DNA of 64,000 bases from Pseudomonas fluorescens (GTDB lineage Bacteria; Pseudomonadota; Gammaproteobacteria; Pseudomonadales; Pseudomonadaceae), in the NCBI RefSeq assembly GCF_900215245.1, contig NZ_LT907842.1:4960001-5024000 (forward strand). Direction: 5' to 3'. Below, piece by piece: positions 44,295-53,429 of the stretch. Positions within the stretch are counted from its first letter, which is position 1. Every line of letters begins with the position of its first letter. Made by a program: the position numbers and the translations under genes. A model generated the notes under the pieces. The model was not told where the DNA came from and did no database searches. It was given only the letters and a program-made list of their open reading frames with translations.

Positions 44295-45250
44295 CTGCAC
44301 TATCGCAATCGATTCGTGAGTATTCGCTCTTCCAGGCGGTGCTGCAGGTGATCGAGCGTCTACGCGACGCTTATCCATTGCTGGAGGATGACGAGCTCTA
44401 TGAGAAGGTCGAGTTCCAGGCCAACTCCAGCTTGGGGTTCCCCGGGCACGATATTGATCGGGTGGAGTTTTTTGTCGAACGCGACCAGTTACGGGCACGT
44501 CTTCGCCTGAATGTGCTCGGACTTTTTGGTGCCGGCTCGCCATTGCCTGCGTTTTATCAAGAGCAGGCGAGTGGGAATGTCAGCCGTGACTTTCTTGATG
44601 TATTTCACCACCGCCTGCACAGGCTGATGCTGCCGATTTGGCGCAAATATCGCTACCGGGCGTGTTTTCGCACCGGGGCCAGCGACGCGTTTTCCGAGCA
44701 GATGTTCGCACTGGTCGGGTTGGGCAGCCGCCAGATTCGCGACGCTGCGCAGTTGGACTGCAAGCGGCTGTTGCCCTGTCTGGGATTGTTGAGCCTGCGG
44801 GCACATTCGGCGGCCCTGATTGAGGCGGTATTGCGTCACTACTTCAAACACCGCGGTGTGTTCATCGAACAATGGGTCGCTCGCACCGTGACCATTGCCC
44901 AACAGCAACGCAACCGGCTTGGCGCAGCGAACAACCTGCTCGGCGAGGACCTGATGCTCGGGCTTCAGGTCGCAGACCGCAGTGGCAAGTTCAGAGTGCA
45001 TATCAAGGGCTTGAGCTGGCAGCGCTTTCACGAGTTCCTGCCCGCTGGCGACGACTACAGGCCGTTGTGTTCACTGGTTCGGTTGATGGTGCGAACCCCC
45101 TTGGACTATGACCTGCGCCTGGTGTTGGCCGACGGCGAAGTGAGGCCATTGCATATCGGGGAACGCAACGTCTGTCGTCTCGGTTGGACCAGTTGGCTGG
45201 GGTACGAGCGTGCTGACGGCGTGGTCACCCTGGCCAGCAACTCTCATTAG
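44258..45250 (+). CDS. tssG: T6SS baseplate protein TssG
   Basis: 330 residues, ATG 44258 with AGGAG about 11 bases upstream, overlapping tssF by 37 bases. TssG pattern: SLFQAVLQVIERL, FQANSSLGFPGHDIDRVEF, VLGLFGAGSPLPAFYQEQ, FLDVFHHRLHRLMLPIWRKYRY, and C-terminal LGWTSWLGYE. Wedge partner of TssF. Confidence 0.96.
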   Translation: MATPDGSAGPAMTALSQSIREYSLFQAVLQVIERLRDAYPLLEDDELYEKVEFQANSSLGFPGHDIDRVEFFVERDQLRARLRLNVLGLFGAGSPLPAFYQEQASGNVSRDFLDVFHHRLHRLMLPIWRKYRYRACFRTGASDAFSEQMFALVGLGSRQIRDAAQLDCKRLLPCLGLLSLRAHSAALIEAVLRHYFKHRGVFIEQWVARTVTIAQQQRNRLGAANNLLGEDLMLGLQVADRSGKFRVHIKGLSWQRFHEFLPAGDDYRPLCSLVRLMVRTPLDYDLRLVLADGEVRPLHIGERNVCRLGWTSWLGYERADGVVTLASNSH

Positions 45251-45256
45251 GGACTG

Positions 45257-47818
45257 ATGATTATGATGAATGTAGACCTGCAACAATTGATCCGCACATT
45301 GACGGCGGCGACTCGCCTCGACCTGGAGCGTTCAGCCGAGCGATGTGTGGCGCGCGGCGGCAAGGAGGTGCTGGTCGAGGACCTTCTGCAGACGCTGCTG
45401 CAGCACCCCAATGGTCCTTTGGTGAGGGCGCTGGCGGACGCGGAGATTGCCCCCGCCGAGCTGCAAGCCCTGTTGCTGCTCAACGGGGAGCAAGGCGCAT
45501 CGCGCAGTCCGGTGTTTGCCGCGACACTCGTGCAGTGGTTACAACAGGCGTTAATGGTTGCCCACCTTGAATTGGGGCAAGTCGAGGTTGACCAGGGGGC
45601 ATTATTGCTGGCGCTCCTGCTCCATCCGTTGCAGCACGCGGGCAGTGCTTATCAGCAATTATTGAGTCGCTTGGACACGCAACGTGTGCGCGACTGTGTG
45701 TTGAACCAGCGATTGGAAGCCGTTCCTTCGCCACAGGGTGAGTCGCTGTTGGAGCGCTTTACCCACGATTTGACGCGTCAGGCTCGCGAAGGACGCATCG
45801 ACCCGGTTCTGTGTCGAGACGCGGAAATCCGCCAGTTGATCGACATCCTCGTGCGTCGGCGCAAGAACAACCCCATTCTTGTCGGAGACGCCGGAGTGGG
45901 TAAAACAGCCATCGTCGAAGGGCTGGCTCTGCAGGTGGTTGCCTCACAGGTGCCGGAGCCACTCAAGGGCGTACGAATACTGACGTTGGACATGGGCTTG
46001 CTGCAAGCCGGCGCGAGCATCAAGGGTGAGTTCGAACGGCGGCTAAAAGGCGTTATCGACGAGGTCAACGCCTCATCGCAGGCCGTTATCCTGTTTATCG
46101 ACGAGGCACATACCTTGGTGGGCGCTGGCGCTCAGGTGGGCGGAGGCGACGCTGCCAATTTGCTCAAGCCAGCCCTGGCGCGCGGACAGTTGCGCACGAT
46201 CGCGGCCACGACCTGGTCCGAATACAAACAATACATTGAAAAGGACCCCGCATTGGCGCGGCGTTTCCAGCCGGTACGGGTGGCCGAGCCGAGCGTGGCG
46301 GCGGCGATCTCCATTTTACGTGGGCTTGTCCCAGTGTATGAAGCCAGCCATGGCGTTTACGTACGTGACGATGCAGTCGTGGCGGCAGCGCAGATGAGCG
46401 CTCGATACCTGGCAGGACGCCAGTTGCCGGACAAGGCCGTGGACGTATTGGACACGGCCTGCGCTCAGGTGCGTATAAGCCTGACAGCGCCGCCGGAACC
46501 GTTGCAGCGTTTGTGTGCCGAGTTGGCAGAGGGCATGCGGCAACGCGTGGCGCTCGAGCGGGATAGCGACGCAGGTTTGCCTGTTGACGAGCAGGCCTTG
46601 CAGGCGCTGATCCAACGTCTGGAAGCCATTGAGCTTGAACGGGAGCGAGCCGAACACCGCTGGACTCAACAACGAGCCCTGGCCGAGCGGACACTCTCTT
46701 CGCGTCAGCCAAAGGTTGATGCGTGCAGTGCAGGGGAGGGGCTTGCGCACGTTGAGTTGCCAACGGCCGAACGACGCCACGCGCTGAGTGAGCGGCGGCG
46801 GCTGAACCATGAGGTATGCCCACGGGTGGTGGCGCAGGTGATCAGTGGCTGGACCGGTATTCCCGTTGAACAGCTGGCCCTTGAGCACAGTGAAAGGGTC
46901 CTGGGTTTCGCCGATGCCTTGGGCAGGCGAATTCTGGGGCAAGCACCTGCAGTGCAGGCTCTTGACCGCAATCTGCGTGCTGTGGCTGCGGGCCTCAACG
47001 TCCCCGGGGCACCCGTGGGCGTGTTTTTGCTGGTCGGTCCAAGTGGTGTCGGAAAAACCGAAACGGCCCTGGCACTCGCGGAGTTGCTGTATGGCGGCGA
47101 GCAATTCATCACCACACTCAATATGTCGGAATACCAGGAGAAACACGCCTTGTCCCGCTTGATCGGAGCGCCGCCCGGTTACATCGGTTACGGCGAGGGC
47201 GGGGTGCTGACTGAGGCGGTGCGCCAACGCCCTTATTCAGTGGTGCTGCTCGACGAAATCGAGAAGGCGGATCCGGAAGTGCTGAACCTGTTTTACCAGG
47301 TCTTTGACAAAGGCTTGGCCAATGACGGTGAAGGCCGCGAAATCGACTTCCGTAATACGCTGATCCTGATGACGTCCAACTTGGGAAGCGATTGCATCAC
47401 GGCTCTGTGCCCCGATGGCTTTCGTCCTGATTCAGCGGTCCTGGAAGAAGCGATTCGCCCAGTGTTGCGCGCCCACTTCAAGCCAGCCTTGCTCGCCCGT
47501 ATATGCGTTGTGCCGTATTACCCCCTTGCGGGCGAACGGCTACGCGACGTGGTAAGCCTCAAGCTGGAGCGTTTCGCTCAACGGCTGCACCGGCGCAAGC
47601 TGGTGTTCAGCCATACCCCCGAGCTGGTTACACACATGGTCGAGCGCTGCCTTCACCATGACAGTGGTGCGCGGTACATCGACCACTGGATCGAGTCCCA
47701 TCTGCTACCGCCCATTGTGGATCGTCTACTCAGTGCGATGGCCATTGGCGAGTGTGTGTCAATGACCCATGTAGCGCTGGATGGCAACGGCGTACCGGTC
47801 TGTGAGTTCAGCCAATGA
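45257..47818 (+). CDS. tssH: T6SS sheath-recycling AAA+ ATPase ClpV
   Basis: 853 residues. Two AAA+ modules: first Walker A GDAGVGKT near residue 210 with LFIDEAHTLVGAG, second GPSGVGKT near 594 with LLDEIEKAD, plus the ClpV-type N domain that grips TssC. A middle-domain coiled coil lies between. It strips contracted sheaths for reuse. Start ATG 45257; a Met three codons later is possible. The stop overlaps the sigma-54 activator gene. Confidence 0.97.
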   Translation: MIMMNVDLQQLIRTLTAATRLDLERSAERCVARGGKEVLVEDLLQTLLQHPNGPLVRALADAEIAPAELQALLLLNGEQGASRSPVFAATLVQWLQQALMVAHLELGQVEVDQGALLLALLLHPLQHAGSAYQQLLSRLDTQRVRDCVLNQRLEAVPSPQGESLLERFTHDLTRQAREGRIDPVLCRDAEIRQLIDILVRRRKNNPILVGDAGVGKTAIVEGLALQVVASQVPEPLKGVRILTLDMGLLQAGASIKGEFERRLKGVIDEVNASSQAVILFIDEAHTLVGAGAQVGGGDAANLLKPALARGQLRTIAATTWSEYKQYIEKDPALARRFQPVRVAEPSVAAAISILRGLVPVYEASHGVYVRDDAVVAAAQMSARYLAGRQLPDKAVDVLDTACAQVRISLTAPPEPLQRLCAELAEGMRQRVALERDSDAGLPVDEQALQALIQRLEAIELERERAEHRWTQQRALAERTLSSRQPKVDACSAGEGLAHVELPTAERRHALSERRRLNHEVCPRVVAQVISGWTGIPVEQLALEHSERVLGFADALGRRILGQAPAVQALDRNLRAVAAGLNVPGAPVGVFLLVGPSGVGKTETALALAELLYGGEQFITTLNMSEYQEKHALSRLIGAPPGYIGYGEGGVLTEAVRQRPYSVVLLDEIEKADPEVLNLFYQVFDKGLANDGEGREIDFRNTLILMTSNLGSDCITALCPDGFRPDSAVLEEAIRPVLRAHFKPALLARICVVPYYPLAGERLRDVVSLKLERFAQRLHRRKLVFSHTPELVTHMVERCLHHDSGARYIDHWIESHLLPPIVDRLLSAMAIGECVSMTHVALDGNGVPVCEFSQ

Positions 47819-49344
47819 TGGAGAGTCTGTTTAACCAGTTGCCTGATCCTCTGGTCTACGCCGACCGCTTGCTGAGCTGGTTCACCCGTCTGGGGACCGA
47901 GAGTGATGACTCGACGCTGGCAGACCTTTGTGTCACGGCGGTTGCGCAACTGAGCCAGTGCGAACTTTGCCAACTGTACTGGCAAGATGAAACGACCGGC
48001 CAGCTTGGGTTGATAGCTCAGCATTTTGCCGGGGCGTCATCACTGGATTCCCTGGCAGCAAGCGTGGACTTTCAGAATGAACAGCTCTTGCATTATGTCC
48101 TGAACCAGCATCGTTCCCTGACCATTGATGAACTGCGCAACAGCGCCTATGACCGCTGTTTCCTGCCTGAGGCGGCCCTGCCTTGGCACTCGCTGTCATG
48201 CGTGCCCCTGTTCAATCGGCGCAAGGCAGTGTGTGGTGTGCTGCTGTATGCCAGCCAGTATCCGGCGCAATTGCAGGGCTACGCCGCATCGTTGGGCCAA
48301 CTGGGTAGCTTTACCTTCAGCCAGTTAGCCCTGTGGCGGCATAAACAATCAGGGCAAGTCACTGCTGCTCTCCAGCGCAGCACACCTGCTACCGACGCCT
48401 ACGGCTTGATCGGCAACTGCACGGCGATGGATGAGACTTGCCGCTTGATCGACAAGGTCTTGCATACACCGTTTACCGTTCTGTTGAGTGGTGAAACGGG
48501 GACCGGCAAGGAGGTTGTAGCGCGCGCCATTCACGCAGCAGGCCCGCGCAGTGCGCGGGCGTTTGTGGTGCAAAACTGCGCGGCGTTTCCCGAGGGCTTG
48601 CTGGAGAGTGAACTGTTCGGCTACCGCAAAGGCGCGTTTACCGGTGCGGAGCGTAACTATGCGGGGCTGTTTGACGCGGCCCACGGCGGCACACTGCTAC
48701 TGGATGAAATTGGCGATATGCCACTGTCCTTGCAGGCCAAGCTACTGAGGGTTTTGCAGGAGGGCGAGGTGCGCCCGCTGGGTGCCAATACCGCCCACAA
48801 AGTCGATGTCCGAATTATCGCCGCGACCCACCGCGACCTGAAAGCAATGGTCAGCCAGGGCACTTTTCGCGAAGACCTGTATTACCGGTTGGCGCAGTTC
48901 CCAATCCAGTTGCCGGCCTTGCGGGAGCGGGACGGGGATGTGCTGCTGCTCGCACGCTACTTCGCTGAAAGTGTGTGTGCAGCGCTCGCAAAGCCGCTGG
49001 TCAGTTGGTCCAGCGCTGCGCTTGATCAGCTCTCCAGTCATGCGTTCCCGGGCAATGTCCGTGAACTCAAATGCCTGGTGGAACGCGCAGTGTTGCTCTG
49101 CGATGACGGTGTGATTTTGCCTGCCCATCTGTTGCTGCCGTCGGCGCCTGCTCACGCAGTCGTCGAAGCAACGCTGCGCCAGCGCCTGGAGCGGGTAGAG
49201 CGAGTATTTCTGATCGATTGCCTGCACAAGAACCGTGGTAATCGAACGCGGACCGCACGTGAACTTGGGGTCGCACGTCGCACGCTGCTCTACCGGCTTG
49301 CGCGTTTGAACATCCCTGTCAGCGCGTCCCGTGGGGAATGCTGA
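47815..49344 (+). CDS. Sigma-54 activator of the T6SS (Sfa type)
   Basis: 509 residues. N-terminal GAF domain (about 30-165), then an AAA+ core with Walker A GETGTGKE near 226, the sigma-54 contact loop GAFTGA near 273, Walker [11 protein letters not shown], and a C-terminal Fis-type helix-turn-helix ([20 protein letters not shown]). It corresponds to sfa2 of HSI-II. Coupled to tssH by ATGA overlap. Its likely targets are sigma-54 promoters of hcp/vgrG-type genes, such as the weak site before hcp here. Confidence 0.95.
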   Translation: MMESLFNQLPDPLVYADRLLSWFTRLGTESDDSTLADLCVTAVAQLSQCELCQLYWQDETTGQLGLIAQHFAGASSLDSLAASVDFQNEQLLHYVLNQHRSLTIDELRNSAYDRCFLPEAALPWHSLSCVPLFNRRKAVCGVLLYASQYPAQLQGYAASLGQLGSFTFSQLALWRHKQSGQVTAALQRSTPATDAYGLIGNCTAMDETCRLIDKVLHTPFTVLLSGETGTGKEVVARAIHAAGPRSARAFVVQNCAAFPEGLLESELFGYRKGAFTGAERNYAGLFDAAHGGTLLLDEIGDMPLSLQAKLLRVLQEGEVRPLGANTAHKVDVRIIAATHRDLKAMVSQGTFREDLYYRLAQFPIQLPALRERDGDVLLLARYFAESVCAALAKPLVSWSSAALDQLSSHAFPGNVRELKCLVERAVLLCDDGVILPAHLLLPSAPAHAVVEATLRQRLERVERVFLIDCLHKNRGNRTRTARELGVARRTLLYRLARLNIPVSASRGEC

Positions 49345-49402
49345 ATGGCGTACCTGTGGCCGCTGCGATTCGCCGCCGGCCTTATCTTCTGGGGGAAATT
49401 TG

Positions 49403-49534
49403 ATGCCTGACCGTCCATGGCAAGTCGTGGTGCTTGTGCTGTGTTTGTTGACCGGCTGTAACGCCAACTACGTGTTTGATGATGCTGACTATCGTCCTTT
49501 GGGTGACCCCCAAGCGACCCGTCGCGGCCAATGA
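49403..49534 (+). CDS. Tiny T6SS-locus lipoprotein (orfX position)
   Basis: 43 residues from ATG 49403, with GGGGGAAA upstream. A short hydrophobic stretch ends in a lipobox (LLTGC, Cys near 18), leaving a mature tail of about 25 residues (NANYVFDDADYRPLGDPQ). It sits exactly where HSI-II of P. aeruginosa has a small gene of unknown function (orfX) between sfa2 and fha2. A role in the envelope part of the T6SS is possible but unproven. Confidence 0.7.
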   Translation: MPDRPWQVVVLVLCLLTGCNANYVFDDADYRPLGDPQATRRGQ

Positions 49535-49548
49535 AAAGGGAGCGTGCC

Positions 49549-50724
49549 ATGCAATTAGTGCTTGAAGTGTGTGACGCCGGGGGTGTTGAGCCGCCAACAC
49601 GCAAGGTGTTTGACGGTATTGGCGGCGTCGTCGGCCGTGGGGCAGGCTGCGACTGGATTATCCCAGATCCGAGCCGGTTGCTTTCCAGCCACCACGGCCT
49701 GGTTGGTTATCGTGACGGTCGGTATTTCCTGACGGATATCAGCAGCAACGGTATCTGCCAGTTGAGCAGCGGCGAGGCCCTGCAAAAGGGCCAGGCGCGA
49801 TTGATCGTTGATGGGGATGTCTTCCAATTGGGGCCATTCGCTGTCAGGGCGCGACTGAATGAGCGAACGGCATCGTATCGTCAAGGGCTGTTCGCCGAGA
49901 GCAGGGTGATACCCGACGATGCCTATCTGGGCTTGGACCCTGTTCACGAGCTGGACCGCGAGCAGATGCATGCAGTGTGTTCGAGTGAACTGGATGCATT
50001 GAAAGACACCGCAGGCGCTCCCGAGGCAGGCATGTATCGCGGTTCAGTGGAACAGGATCATCTGGTTATACCGACACCGGCGGACACTTTCGACGACGTG
50101 ATAGCGCCCATCCTGCCTGCCGTGCGTTCGGCCCCGGTCGATGAAGCGTTCTGGACGCAGTTTGCCGAAGCGTTGGGTGTCACGTTGGATGTCTCTGGTC
50201 GTGAGGCGTTGGCGATCAAGGTGGCGAGTTTGCTGAGGCACGCTATCAGTGGGCTGCAACAGAACCTGCACACTCACGATGAGCTGAGCAATGAGTGGAA
50301 CCTGGGTATTGGCGCTTCAATCAAGATCCCGAACGGTTTTAAACACAGTGCGGGCATCAGCGCAGCCTTGGCATCGTTGCTGGAGATGAACGAGCCGGAG
50401 CAATGCAGCGCCGAGGCGGTCATTGCTCAGCTCCATCGGCAATTGCAAGTGCATCAGGTTGCTTTGCTGGTTGCGTGTCGCACGGCGATGCGTACTCAAC
50501 AGGCGGCGTTTGCGCCTGGCGACCTGCTGCTCAGTTTTGAGCGCCATGACAAAGCGCCGAGGTTCTTCAGCGACAGGGCGCGTTGGCGGGCCTACCAGCG
50601 TCATTACCAACGGCTGATCGACGAAGAAACGCTGAGCGCACGGCCTTTGCACGGCGACTTTGCCAAGGCGTATGAGGAGCAGGTACGCCTGGCCTCGGCG
50701 TTATTCGCCGGATACCCAGGATGA
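49549..50724 (+). CDS. T6SS FHA-domain protein (Fha/TagH)
   Basis: 391 residues from ATG 49549 (AGGGAG seven bases upstream). N-terminal FHA domain, about 1-95 (GGVVGRGAGCDWIIPDPSRLLSSHH, LTDISSNGICQLS), which binds phosphothreonine; C-terminal TagH/ImpI region with FWTQFAEALGV and FGAS-type IGASIKIPNGF. In T6SS it is the target of the Stk kinase and Stp phosphatase encoded at the operon's end, so it is the likely post-translational switch. Overlaps tssJ by four bases. Confidence 0.93.
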   Translation: MQLVLEVCDAGGVEPPTRKVFDGIGGVVGRGAGCDWIIPDPSRLLSSHHGLVGYRDGRYFLTDISSNGICQLSSGEALQKGQARLIVDGDVFQLGPFAVRARLNERTASYRQGLFAESRVIPDDAYLGLDPVHELDREQMHAVCSSELDALKDTAGAPEAGMYRGSVEQDHLVIPTPADTFDDVIAPILPAVRSAPVDEAFWTQFAEALGVTLDVSGREALAIKVASLLRHAISGLQQNLHTHDELSNEWNLGIGASIKIPNGFKHSAGISAALASLLEMNEPEQCSAEAVIAQLHRQLQVHQVALLVACRTAMRTQQAAFAPGDLLLSFERHDKAPRFFSDRARWRAYQRHYQRLIDEETLSARPLHGDFAKAYEEQVRLASALFAGYPG

Positions 50725-51212
50725 TAGTCATGCCCCGTGTCGCCTTACCCCTGTTGATTGTATCGAGCCTGCTGGTTGGTTGTAGCAGCGTGTCACCCTT
50801 TTCCACGTTAACCAAGCTGGACCTGACGTTGACAGCCACCGAACAGGTTAACCCTGACCTGCATGGGCGTCCTTCGCCAGTGGTGGTGCACCTGCTGGAG
50901 CTGAAGCATCCGGTCGCATTCGAACACGCAGATTTTTTTAGTCTTTATGGGCGTGCCGAGCAGGCGCTGCCCAAAGACTGGGTGAACAGCGAGGAACTGG
51001 AGTTGCGTCCCGGCGAGCAGGTGGCTCTCAAGCTCAGGAGCGAACCACAAAGTCGTTACGTGGGGGTGGTGGCGGCTTACCGTGACTTGCCCCACGTGCA
51101 ATGGCGATGGGTGGTGCCGCTGGCCCCGCAGCACGTTACGCGAGCCCATCTGGTGCTCGACCAGTCGGGTGTTCGCGTTGCCGAACCGATCGTTGGCGTG
51201 GTGGAGAATTGA
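50721..51212 (+). CDS. tssJ: T6SS outer-membrane lipoprotein TssJ
   Basis: 163 residues. Signal sequence with lipobox LLVGC (Cys near 21). The transthyretin-like domain follows: LDLTLTATEQVNPDLHGRPSPVVVHLLELKH, FEHADFFSLYGRAEQALPKDW, LRPGEQVALKL. Anchors the TssJLM membrane complex to the outer membrane. ATGA overlap with fha. Confidence 0.95.
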   Translation: MIVMPRVALPLLIVSSLLVGCSSVSPFSTLTKLDLTLTATEQVNPDLHGRPSPVVVHLLELKHPVAFEHADFFSLYGRAEQALPKDWVNSEELELRPGEQVALKLRSEPQSRYVGVVAAYRDLPHVQWRWVVPLAPQHVTRAHLVLDQSGVRVAEPIVGVVEN

Positions 51213-51213
51213 C

Positions 51214-52542
51214 ATGCCGGTTCATAAAGTCATCTGGCAGGAAGGCATGTTGCTGCGCCCCCAGCACCTGCAGCACAACGACCGTTACTACAACCAGCAG
51301 CTCAACCGAACCCGCTTGCTTGGCAGTGACGCCTGGGGTTTCCTGGCACTGGACGTCGACTTGCAGTACCTCAACCTGGGCAAGCTGGTCGTCAACCAGG
51401 CCAGCGGCGTTTTACCGGATGGCAGTCTTTTCGAACTGACTGCCGCCATGGCGCCGTTGGTGCTGGAAGTCCCGGCCAACTCGGGAAAGCAATCGGTTTA
51501 CCTCGCATTGCCGATGGCGACCAACAACCAGGTTGAAACCCGAACGCAGGGTGAACCCGATGTGTTGGCACGCTACATTGCCTGCGAGATCGATGTCGGT
51601 GACTCGAATGCCGGGCTGGACGCTCTTTGCCGGATCAGTTGTGCACGTCCTGATTTACGATTGTTGCTGGGTGACAACCCTGGTGATGAAGCCTACGTGA
51701 AGCTGAAGATTGCCCAGGTATTGGACGCCTCTTGCGAAGAGGGGGTCAGAATGGATACGGATTTTGTGCCGACGTTCATTTATGTACAGGGCTCTTGCTT
51801 TGTGTCGTCGTGCCTCAAGGAAGTGATCAGCCTGTTGGCCAGCCGTGGCGATGCCATTGCCGAGCGTATTTGCGGTAACAGCGTGACCGCAGGTGCGCAG
51901 GTCGCAGATTTTCTGATGCTGCAACTGATCAACCGGACCGAGCCGGTGTTGCGTCACTACCTGACCCAAGCGCAAGTGCCGACACAAATGCTGTATCGCG
52001 AGATGGTGTCGATATTGGGCGAGCTATCGACTTTCGCCAGTGACAGCAAGCGCGCCAATCTTGACGTGCGTTACCTGCATGGCGACCAAGGCGCAAGCTT
52101 TCGAGGGCTGATGGCGGGGCTGCGCACCGTGCTGTCGATGGTATTTGAGCAGCATGCTGTGGAATTGGTGCTGCAACAACGCCAGTACGGGGTGATGGTC
52201 TGCCCGGTGGCGGATCTCAAGCTGCTGGGCACCGCGACATTCATCCTGGCGGTCGCTGCTCAGTGCGATTCTGAAGAGCTTCGCCACCGGTTGCCGGCCC
52301 ATCTCAAGATTGGGCCTGTGGAGCGCATTCGCGAACTGGTCAATCTGCACCTTGCCGGTATCAAGGTAAAGCCGATGCCGGTGGCGCCACGCCAAATTCC
52401 GTTTCACGCCGGTAAAACCTATTTCATGCTTGAACTCAGTGCCCGTGATGTTGTGCAGCTGGAGCAATCGGGTGGTTTTGCGTTCCATGTCGGCGGCGAA
52501 TTTACCGAGCTGGAGCTGACCTTCTGGGCAATCAGGAATTGA
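51214..52542 (+). CDS. tssK: T6SS baseplate protein TssK
   Basis: 442 residues from ATG 51214, one base after the tssJ stop. Conserved start VIWQEGMLLRPQHLQHNDRY, then LPDGSLFEL and YLALPM. TssK trimers join the baseplate wedge to the TssL/TssM membrane complex. C-terminal FAFHVGGEFTELELTFWAIR is typical. Confidence 0.97.
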   Translation: MPVHKVIWQEGMLLRPQHLQHNDRYYNQQLNRTRLLGSDAWGFLALDVDLQYLNLGKLVVNQASGVLPDGSLFELTAAMAPLVLEVPANSGKQSVYLALPMATNNQVETRTQGEPDVLARYIACEIDVGDSNAGLDALCRISCARPDLRLLLGDNPGDEAYVKLKIAQVLDASCEEGVRMDTDFVPTFIYVQGSCFVSSCLKEVISLLASRGDAIAERICGNSVTAGAQVADFLMLQLINRTEPVLRHYLTQAQVPTQMLYREMVSILGELSTFASDSKRANLDVRYLHGDQGASFRGLMAGLRTVLSMVFEQHAVELVLQQRQYGVMVCPVADLKLLGTATFILAVAAQCDSEELRHRLPAHLKIGPVERIRELVNLHLAGIKVKPMPVAPRQIPFHAGKTYFMLELSARDVVQLEQSGGFAFHVGGEFTELELTFWAIRN

Positions 52543-52547
52543 ACATC

Positions 52548-53414
52548 ATGAATATGGAAAGTGAATACCCGCAGGATGAAAAAACCGTCTTGCTTGATCG
52601 TGACGGCCACGGTCCTGCTCAGGGGCCGATAACCGACTTCCTCTCGCCCCCGCGTTTTGAGCAACTGGAGGACCGAATGATCTATGCCGCCGCTGTACAA
52701 GGCGCGCAACCTTTCAATGTGGGCCTTAACCCTCTGGTAGCCGCTGCCTGGGATGCGCTGTCTGAGCTGCTCCAAATGAAGCGCAGCGCTGGTCGGGAAA
52801 ACCTGCAGACACTCAATGATCGCCTGTCCGCAGGCATCACCCGCTTCGAAGCCCGCGCCCTGCACGAGGGCATGGAGAGCGGTCAGGTGGTGTCCGCACG
52901 CTATGTCCTGTGCAGCGTCATTGATGAAGCGGTAGTCACTACGGCATGGGGAAGTCGCAGCGACTGGTCGAAGATAAGTTTGTTGAGCCGCTTTCATAAC
53001 GAAACCTTTGGCGGCGAAAAGGTTTTCCAACTGCTGGAGCGCCTCTCCCGTGATCCGGTCAAGCACCTGGCGATGTTGGAGCTCATGTATCTGTGCCTGT
53101 CGATGGGTTTCGAAGGCAAATACAGAGTTATGGCGCGGGGAGAGGTCCAGCTTGAAGAGGTACGAGATGCCTTGTATCGACAGATAAGGCATGTCCGGGG
53201 CGACTTCCCCTCTCTGTCAATGTGCGCCCCCCGGCCGGTGCAGGCACGGCGTAAGCGTCCGCGCATGATCCCCGCCCGCTGGTTTGTGGCTTTCGGTGTG
53301 GTCGCTTTGCTGGCGATGTATTCGGGCGCTGCCTGGGTGCTCGGGCAAGAGCGAGCAAGTGTGTTGCAACTTTTTAAATCTTCGGCGCCGGAACTGACTC
53401 TGACGCCCTTGTAA
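52548..53414 (+). CDS. tssL: T6SS membrane protein TssL (DotU/IcmH)
   Basis: 288 residues. I choose the ATG at 52548; a TTG at 52539 overlaps the tssK stop and is possible. Cytoplasmic helical domain (NPLVAAAWDALSELLQMK, YVLCSVIDEAVVTTAWGS, HNETFGGEKVFQLLERL) and one C-terminal membrane helix near 250-268. No peptidoglycan-binding extension, so not the extended form. Pairs with TssM. Confidence 0.95.
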   Translation: MNMESEYPQDEKTVLLDRDGHGPAQGPITDFLSPPRFEQLEDRMIYAAAVQGAQPFNVGLNPLVAAAWDALSELLQMKRSAGRENLQTLNDRLSAGITRFEARALHEGMESGQVVSARYVLCSVIDEAVVTTAWGSRSDWSKISLLSRFHNETFGGEKVFQLLERLSRDPVKHLAMLELMYLCLSMGFEGKYRVMARGEVQLEEVRDALYRQIRHVRGDFPSLSMCAPRPVQARRKRPRMIPARWFVAFGVVALLAMYSGAAWVLGQERASVLQLFKSSAPELTLTPL

Positions 53415-53429
53415 CGCTGGGAATATTGA

